Shown here in pieces: positions 59,652 through 64,000 of a stretch of 64,000 nt of DNA. The notes beneath the pieces were generated by a model, which was not told where the DNA came from, ran no database searches, and saw only the letters and a list, made by a program, of their open reading frames with translations. Origin of the DNA: Marinomonas algarum. GTDB taxonomy: Bacteria; Pseudomonadota; Gammaproteobacteria; Pseudomonadales; Marinomonadaceae. The translations under genes and the position numbers were made by a program. The stretch is from NCBI RefSeq assembly GCF_020532605.1, contig NZ_JAJATW010000002.1, positions 1-64,000 of the forward strand, given 5' to 3'. Numbering within the stretch: position 1 is the stretch's first letter; each line of letters starts with the position of its first letter.

Positions 59652-60467
59652 ATGAAAAACAATCACATTGACAACGATAACGCGGAGCAAAACCATGCGG
59701 CTTACGTCAGCATGAAAGGCGTGGGACACAAGTTTGATCCACGCCCCGACGCGCCCATGGTGGTTGAAAATATTGATTTGGACATTCATCGCCACGAGTT
59801 TGTCGCGGTTGTTGGCCCATCTGGTTGCGGTAAATCGACACTTTTGCGTATGGTTGCGGGATTATTGATTCCCTCTAATGGCCAAGTGTCGGTGTTTAAC
59901 CGGCCTGTTACAGAGCCCAGAGACGATGTGGGCATTGTGTTCCAAAAAGCTAACCTATTGCCTTGGTTAACCGTACGTAAGAATGTGCTGTTTCCGCTGA
60001 AACACAAATACGGTCGCTATTCAGCCAACGACGAAAAACGCGCCAACGAATTATTAGACATGGCGGGGCTCACTCAGTTTGCTGATAAGATGCCTGATGA
60101 ACTGTCTGGTGGTATGCAACAACGCGTCGGTATTGTGCGCGCACTTCTTCTCAATCCTGATATTTTATTAATGGATGAGCCGTTTTCAGCACTTGACGCA
60201 TTGACCCGTGAACAGATCGGTTTTGACCTTTTGGACATTTGGAAGGAGCACCCTAAAACGGTGCTGTTTATTACTCACTCCATCACGGAAGCGGTCTTAC
60301 TGTCTGATCGTATTTTGGTGATGAGCAAACGCCCAGGTTCGGTATTGGATTTAATCGATGTCGACTTGCCTCGTCCCCGCTCTTCCGAAACCATTAAATC
60401 AACACGCTTTGCCGAGCTCACCGATACAATCAGAGGCTATATTTATGAACCCCACGTACCTGCCTAA
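59652..60467 (+). CDS. ABC importer ATP-binding protein
   Basis: The 271-residue ATPase powers the importer. Walker A is GPSGCGKSTLLRMVAG, the signature is LSGGMQQRVGIVRALLLNP, and Walker B is ILLMDEPFSALDALT, with the Q-loop in VFQKANLLPWLTV and the H-loop in FITHSITEAVLLSDR. The nitrate/taurine/sulfonate subclass fits. It starts four bases after the binding-protein stop and overlaps the permease by 23 bases. Confidence 0.94.
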   Translation: MKNNHIDNDNAEQNHAAYVSMKGVGHKFDPRPDAPMVVENIDLDIHRHEFVAVVGPSGCGKSTLLRMVAGLLIPSNGQVSVFNRPVTEPRDDVGIVFQKANLLPWLTVRKNVLFPLKHKYGRYSANDEKRANELLDMAGLTQFADKMPDELSGGMQQRVGIVRALLLNPDILLMDEPFSALDALTREQIGFDLLDIWKEHPKTVLFITHSITEAVLLSDRILVMSKRPGSVLDLIDVDLPRPRSSETIKSTRFAELTDTIRGYIYEPHVPA

Positions 60468-61236
60468 ATCTTGGCTTGCACAGCAAGTAAATCGTTTTGC
60501 ACCGGCGTTGTTTTTTATTGGTTTGGTGCTGTTATGGGAGCTCGTTTGTTCTGTGGGTGAGGTACCCAATTATATCTTACCTTCCCCTTCCGCTATCTTC
60601 AGCGCATTTTTCGATGTGGAAATGTCCCGTTGGTTGACGCACCTTTGGGCAACATTGCGTGTGGCCTTGATGGGCTTTGCGCTCTCCATTGCCATCGCCA
60701 TCCCCTTGTCGATCGGTATGATGCGTTCAGAATTGATGAATCGTGTCTTGTACCCTGCGTTGATCGTGATTCAGTCTACTCCTGTGGTGGCTGTGGCGCC
60801 TTTGATCATCGTATTACTCGGCACAGACGACCCATCACGGGTATTAATCACTTGTTTAATTACTTTTTTTCCATTGGTGGTCTCCACCACAACCGGTATG
60901 CTGGAAACACCACCGGAGATGATTGAGCTAAGTCAATCTTTGCGGGCACCGCGTTATCGTGAAACTTGGCAGATTCGTATCCCTTATGCTATCCCACATA
61001 TTTTCAGCGGCTTACGCGTCTCCATTACGCTGGCGATTATCGGTGCCGTGGTGGCAGAGTTTGTCGCAGCAGAAGAAGGTCTTGGGTATTTTATTCAATT
61101 CTCAACGTCGTTCTTTAAAATCCCACAGGCGTTCGCTGGCTTAATTTTTCTCTCCATCATCAGCCTATTAATGTTTAAATCCATTCAATGGATTCAAATG
61201 TGGCTCTTCCCTTGGAGTTTACCGAAAAAGAAATAA
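60445..61236 (+). CDS. ABC importer permease
   Basis: The 263-residue permease has about six membrane segments and the EAA-type coupling loop (ETPPEMIELSQSLRAPRYRETWQIRIPYAIPHIFSGLR). It follows the nitrate/taurine pattern, including NYILPSPSAI near the start. I use the ATG at 60445, inside the ATPase gene end; the longer frame to 60358 only reads the ATPase gene in another frame. Completes the importer. Confidence 0.94.
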   Translation: MNPTYLPKSWLAQQVNRFAPALFFIGLVLLWELVCSVGEVPNYILPSPSAIFSAFFDVEMSRWLTHLWATLRVALMGFALSIAIAIPLSIGMMRSELMNRVLYPALIVIQSTPVVAVAPLIIVLLGTDDPSRVLITCLITFFPLVVSTTTGMLETPPEMIELSQSLRAPRYRETWQIRIPYAIPHIFSGLRVSITLAIIGAVVAEFVAAEEGLGYFIQFSTSFFKIPQAFAGLIFLSIISLLMFKSIQWIQMWLFPWSLPKKK

Positions 61237-61257
61237 GTCTTATTTGATTAGCCTTTA

Positions 61258-61304
61258 ATAAATGTAACCCCATCTTGGGATATTCAAGATGGGGTTACAT
61301 TTGA
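61258..61304. terminator. Hairpin between the importer and the small minus-strand gene
   Basis: A perfect inverted repeat of about 18 bp (AATGTAACCCCATCTTG and its complement, loop GGATATT) lies between convergent genes. There is no long T run, but the stem is strong and works in either direction. Confidence 0.7.
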
Positions 61305-61340
61305 TAAAGAAAGGGAAAATAAGTCTGAAAGAGAGAAATA

Positions 61341-61550
61341 TCAGAGGTTAATCTGATTCAGTGTCAGAGATGACGCATCAACATTGACCATTTTAGCCAA
61401 CACTTCTTTTAACTCATCCATACTGCTGTAATGAGTCGTGGGTTCGTACTCGCCTTTAAAATAATAACCGTCTTTATTGATCACTCTGCCTAACTGAAAC
61501 TTATCGCCTTTTTCGCCTCGGCCACAAATTAAATACACATCAAGCTCCAT
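61341..61550 (-). CDS. Small hypothetical protein behind a Fur-like site
   Basis: I do not recognise this 69-residue soluble protein. It begins MELDVYLICGRGEKGDKFQLGR and ends with a hydrophobic-polar tail. TTTGGAG precedes the ATG at 61550 by five bases; GTG at 61556 is the other option. It contains one CGRGE motif and no signal peptide. A Fur-box-like sequence lies 23 bases upstream, so it may be iron-regulated. Confidence 0.62.
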   Translation of the reverse strand: MELDVYLICGRGEKGDKFQLGRVINKDGYYFKGEYEPTTHYSSMDELKEVLAKMVNVDASSLTLNQINL

Positions 61551-61572
61551 AGACACTCCAAATCACATTAAT

Positions 61573-61591
61573 GGGAATGATTATCATACTT
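61573..61591 (-). promoter_or_regulatory. Fur-box-like site upstream of the small gene
   Basis: On the minus strand the window includes ATGATAATCAT, the exact core of the Fur consensus, with about 14 of 19 matches in total by my count. It lies 23 bases before the ATG at 61550, where it could cover a promoter. Confidence 0.5.
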
Positions 61592-61691
61592 GATTAATAG
61601 GTAATTCATAGCTTTTTAAATTCTCAACCAGGCAGAGCAGCCTTACCACTCGTGTCAGCCACGTGACTTAACAGGATAACGGACGATTTTC

Positions 61692-62213
61692 TTAGAGATC
61701 CGCTAGACGAAAAGCCGCAATTTTATGCACTTCGCTCATGGCACGGTCAAACTCTGTTTGCCAGTCATTCGGTGTACGCTCTTCAAATCCTGCTAGAACC
61801 TGCTCTTTCGTCGCGCCTTTAACGGCCATGATAAAAGGAAAACCGAATTTTTCTCGGTAAGTATCGTTAAGGTGTAAAAAGTGCCTTAATTCGGCTTCAG
61901 AGCACTGGTCTAGTCCAGCGCCCGCTTGCTCTGACGTAGAAGCTTGAGTCAGCTCTCCCGCTAGTGCGGCTTTGCCTGCTAGGTCTGGGTGTGCTCGTAA
62001 TAAAATTAATTTTTGTTCATCTGCACTTTGCTCCACAATATGCTTCATAGCCGACTCAATTTTACTCATCTGATCAAAGTAGCCATTGGGGTGCTGAGAA
62101 ACTTGTTGCCATAAAGCTTCTGCTACCCAAGTTGAATGCTCGTAAATACGGCTAAATAATGAGATAAAATCCGCTTCATTGAGTTGTTCAAACGTCACTA
62201 AAGGGTCGTGCAT
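61692..62213 (-). CDS. uraD: 2-oxo-4-hydroxy-4-carboxy-5-ureidoimidazoline decarboxylase (UraD)
   Basis: UraD makes S-allantoin from OHCU, the last step of urate oxidation. The 173-residue all-helical protein has the catalytic His75 in RAHPDLAGK and the FGFPFIMAVKG and RTPNDWQTEFDRAMSEVHKIAAFRL blocks. It stands on the minus strand, away from uraH but adjacent to it. GGAG lies seven bases before the ATG. I saw no sigma-54 site upstream. Confidence 0.94.
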   Translation of the reverse strand: MHDPLVTFEQLNEADFISLFSRIYEHSTWVAEALWQQVSQHPNGYFDQMSKIESAMKHIVEQSADEQKLILLRAHPDLAGKAALAGELTQASTSEQAGAGLDQCSEAELRHFLHLNDTYREKFGFPFIMAVKGATKEQVLAGFEERTPNDWQTEFDRAMSEVHKIAAFRLADL

Positions 62214-62329
62214 AATCGGGCTCCATATTGAGAGGCTGTCGTAAAATCACTAATAAAAGCGAAGGCATTGTAACCGTGCCCTCTGTCATCTTAGGCATTA
62301 ATAAGATCAAACACCATACAAGAAACATA

Positions 62330-62345
62330 TGGCACAAATATTGAA
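62330..62345 (+). promoter_or_regulatory. Weak sigma-54-like site before uraH
   Basis: TGGCACAAATATTGAA matches TGGCAC in full, but the -12 element reads TTGA rather than TTGC. A start near 62356 would suit uraH (ATG 62386). Weaker than the other sites. Confidence 0.35.
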
Positions 62346-62385
62346 ACACATGAAACGAATTTTTCAAAACCTTTAAGGAGACATA

Positions 62386-62769
62386 ATGGGTTATTTAACC
62401 ACACACATTTTAGACACGACCCAAGGAGTTGCTGCAGCCGGTGTACACATTCACTTATACAAGCATACTGACGAAGGTCGACGCATACATTTGCACAGTA
62501 CGATTTCTAATCATGATGGTCGCTGTGATGCGCCTTTACTCGACGTGGATCAATTCAGTTGTGGGATTTACGAACTGGAATTCGCCATTGATGACTACTT
62601 TGCTCAGTCAACGACCAATGAACCTCATGAAAGTCTTAGCCAAGATGGCACGCTACCAACCTTTCTGAACACGGTTGTTATTCGTTTCGGTATCAATGAC
62701 GAACAGGCTCACTATCATATCCCACTGTTGGTTTCCCCCTTTGCTTACAGTACTTATCGAGGCAGCTAA
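62386..62769 (+). CDS. uraH: 5-hydroxyisourate hydrolase (UraH, transthyretin-related)
   Basis: UraH opens the ring of 5-hydroxyisourate, the product of urate oxidation, to give OHCU. The 127-residue protein has His7 in TTHILDTTQG, an Arg in HDGRCD and a His in HYHIPLL, and ends in the YRGS signature of true hydrolases. AAGGAG precedes the ATG. The chain here is HpxO, then UraH, then UraD. Confidence 0.95.
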   Translation: MGYLTTHILDTTQGVAAAGVHIHLYKHTDEGRRIHLHSTISNHDGRCDAPLLDVDQFSCGIYELEFAIDDYFAQSTTNEPHESLSQDGTLPTFLNTVVIRFGINDEQAHYHIPLLVSPFAYSTYRGS

Positions 62770-62803
62770 CGCCTCGATTTTATCAATACAGATAAGACCC
62801 TGA

Positions 62804-62820
62804 AGCACCAAAATAGTACT
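62804..62820. promoter_or_regulatory. Candidate enhancer site upstream of hpxO (NtrC-like)
   Basis: AGCACCAAAATAGTACT shares GCACC-A4-A/T-AGTAC with the site at 58432-58448. A related TGCACC-N5-AGAAC lies at 62845-62861 and a GCACT half at 62826. They stand about 125-190 bases before the predicted hpxO transcript start. Confidence 0.45.
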
Positions 62821-62984
62821 GAGAAGCACTAATCCTCTTGCTTTTGCACCATCAAAGAACAAGAAGCCACACTCTCACCCTGTGTTCACTGTCAGTCATG
62901 CCGATTTGGGGTCGTCAATTGAAACGCCACACCACGCTAAAACAAAGGTTTCACAAATTGTTTTAGAGATTCGTTTGTTTCATG

Positions 62985-62999
62985 GCACGCATATTGCGA
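62985..62999 (+). promoter_or_regulatory. Sigma-54 promoter of hpxO
   Basis: TGGCACGCATATTGC matches the -24/-12 consensus TGGCACG-N4-TTGC exactly, with GG and GC ten bases apart. Transcription would begin near 63011, with the hpxO ATG at 63043. Confidence 0.82.
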
Positions 63000-63042
63000 A
63001 TACCTTTCCTATCTTTAAGGTTCTCGTAAAAGGAAAAAGTCT

Positions 63043-64000
63043 ATGAAGGCATTAATTATTGGTGCAGGCATTGGTGGTATGTCAACAGCAGCAGCGCTGA
63101 AACAACAAGGCATCGAATGTGAGATTTTCGAAGCGGTAAAAGAAATAAAACCGGTCGGTGCGGCTCTATCGATTTGGTCGAATGGCGTCAAATGCATGAA
63201 TCACTTAGGCATGGGACACATTATGGATGCATTAGGTGGCCCTATGCACAACATGGCTTACCATGATGGTATTAGTGGCGGCGTTATGACGCAATTCAGT
63301 CTGGCTCCCCTTGTTGAGTCTGTTGGTGAACGCCCCTGCCCGGTTTCACGTGCCGACTTACAAAGCCAAATGATTGATTGGTGGGGACACGACAAAATAC
63401 AGTTTGGTAAACGCATAGAGCGTGTCGAGCAAACCGACACAGAAGTGACAGCTTACTTTACCGATGGCACAGAGGCCACAGGAGACATGATGGTGGCTGC
63501 AGATGGTACACACTCAGCCGTTCGCGCTCATGTGTTAGGTCAACAGCTTGAGCGTCGTTATGCGGGTTATGTCAACTGGAATGGTTTGGTTGACATAGAC
63601 GAGAGCATTGCGCCTGGTGACCAATGGACAACCTTTGTTGCAGACGGCAAGCGTGTTTCCATTATGCCCATCGCTGACGGTCGATTTTACTTCTTTTTTG
63701 ATGTGCCACTGCCAAAAGGCCTCAGTGAAGACAGAAGCACTCTAGTGTCAGACTTAACACAGTACTTTTCGGGTTGGGCTGCCCCAGTTCAAACCTTGAT
63801 TAATGCCATTGACCCAGACACCACTAACCGCATTGAAATACATGATATTGAGCCTTTTGATACCCTTGTCAAAGGCAATATTGCGCTATTAGGTGATGCT
63901 GCTCACAGTACCACACCGGATATTGGGCAAGGTGGCTGTTCTGCACTGGAAGACGCCGTCGTATTAGGAGAGTATTTTGTGGGCAAAGATAAAACCACCG
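63043..64000 (+). CDS. hpxO: FAD-dependent urate hydroxylase HpxO (partial, runs off the window)
   Basis: HpxO oxidises urate to 5-hydroxyisourate with NADH, O2 and FAD, replacing uricase. The N-terminus MKALIIGAGIGGMSTAAALKQQ holds the dinucleotide fold (GAGIGG at 7-12). The PVGAALSIWSNGVKCMNHLGMG, CPVSRADLQ, NWNGLVDID and GDAAHSTTPDIGQGGC blocks match Klebsiella HpxO closely. AAGGAAAAAGTCT precedes the ATG. The window ends after about 319 codons, so the C-terminus is missing. A sigma-54 promoter lies upstream. Confidence 0.95.
   Translation, partial: MKALIIGAGIGGMSTAAALKQQGIECEIFEAVKEIKPVGAALSIWSNGVKCMNHLGMGHIMDALGGPMHNMAYHDGISGGVMTQFSLAPLVESVGERPCPVSRADLQSQMIDWWGHDKIQFGKRIERVEQTDTEVTAYFTDGTEATGDMMVAADGTHSAVRAHVLGQQLERRYAGYVNWNGLVDIDESIAPGDQWTTFVADGKRVSIMPIADGRFYFFFDVPLPKGLSEDRSTLVSDLTQYFSGWAAPVQTLINAIDPDTTNRIEIHDIEPFDTLVKGNIALLGDAAHSTTPDIGQGGCSALEDAVVLGEYFVGKDKTT

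Noticed and set aside
1-64000. CRISPR arrays, prophage, toxin-antitoxin or defence genes
   Set aside because: I saw no spaced direct repeats and no recognisable phage or defence proteins; the genes are conserved chromosomal ones.

Overview
The window looks like chromosome from a marine gammaproteobacterium of the Oceanospirillales type, most like Marinomonas. This is inferred from protein character, moderate GC and gene order, not from a database search. Most of it is conserved housekeeping DNA. I found no complete insertion sequence, prophage, CRISPR array, rRNA or tRNA gene.

Left part (1-17.7 kb), mostly minus strand: parC, a RimJ-type acetyltransferase with an extra N-terminal monooxygenase-like domain, and speA. 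Then comes a long tight cluster read from right to left: proA, nadD, rsfS, rlmH, mrdA, rodA, mltB, rlpA, dacA, ybeD, lipB, lipA. It couples cell elongation and peptidoglycan remodelling to lipoylation, NAD synthesis and ribosome maturation, and ends at a terminator near 5.6 kb. trmO and a small unknown gene run the other way at 16.6-17.6 kb.

17.7-27.6 kb is the supraoperon gyrA, serC, pheA, tyrA-aroA fusion, cmk, rpsA, read right to left. It is like the Pseudomonas arrangement but lacks hisC. The AroA half of the fusion has lost several EPSP-synthase active-site motifs. 27.9-36.9 kb holds ubiG, a yciK-like SDR, a pitrilysin-family protease, a secreted unknown, fabV, a glycosyltransferase, a DUF1289 protein and a YebC/YeeN-family protein.

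37.2-43.8 kb is one closely spaced plus-strand run: a BaeS/BaeR-like two-component system, an AEC-family carrier, and a DctB/DctD-like sigma-54 two-component system. A PchR/AraC-like regulator and a long-chain flavodoxin follow behind a strong Fur-box-like sequence, suggesting an iron-starvation unit. 45.6-53.5 kb holds a DUF3301 protein, a chemoreceptor, gltX, xni, a secreted unknown and a TolC-family protein.

53.6-64 kb is a purine-degradation island: xdhABC (hypoxanthine/xanthine to urate), an ABC importer, uraD, uraH and hpxO (urate to allantoin; hpxO runs off the window). Sigma-54 -24/-12 sequences lie before xdhA, the importer and hpxO, with a weaker one before uraH. A shared GCACC-N5-AGTAC motif lies in two of the upstream regions. 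I infer that the island is a nitrogen-scavenging regulon driven by an NtrC-like activator.
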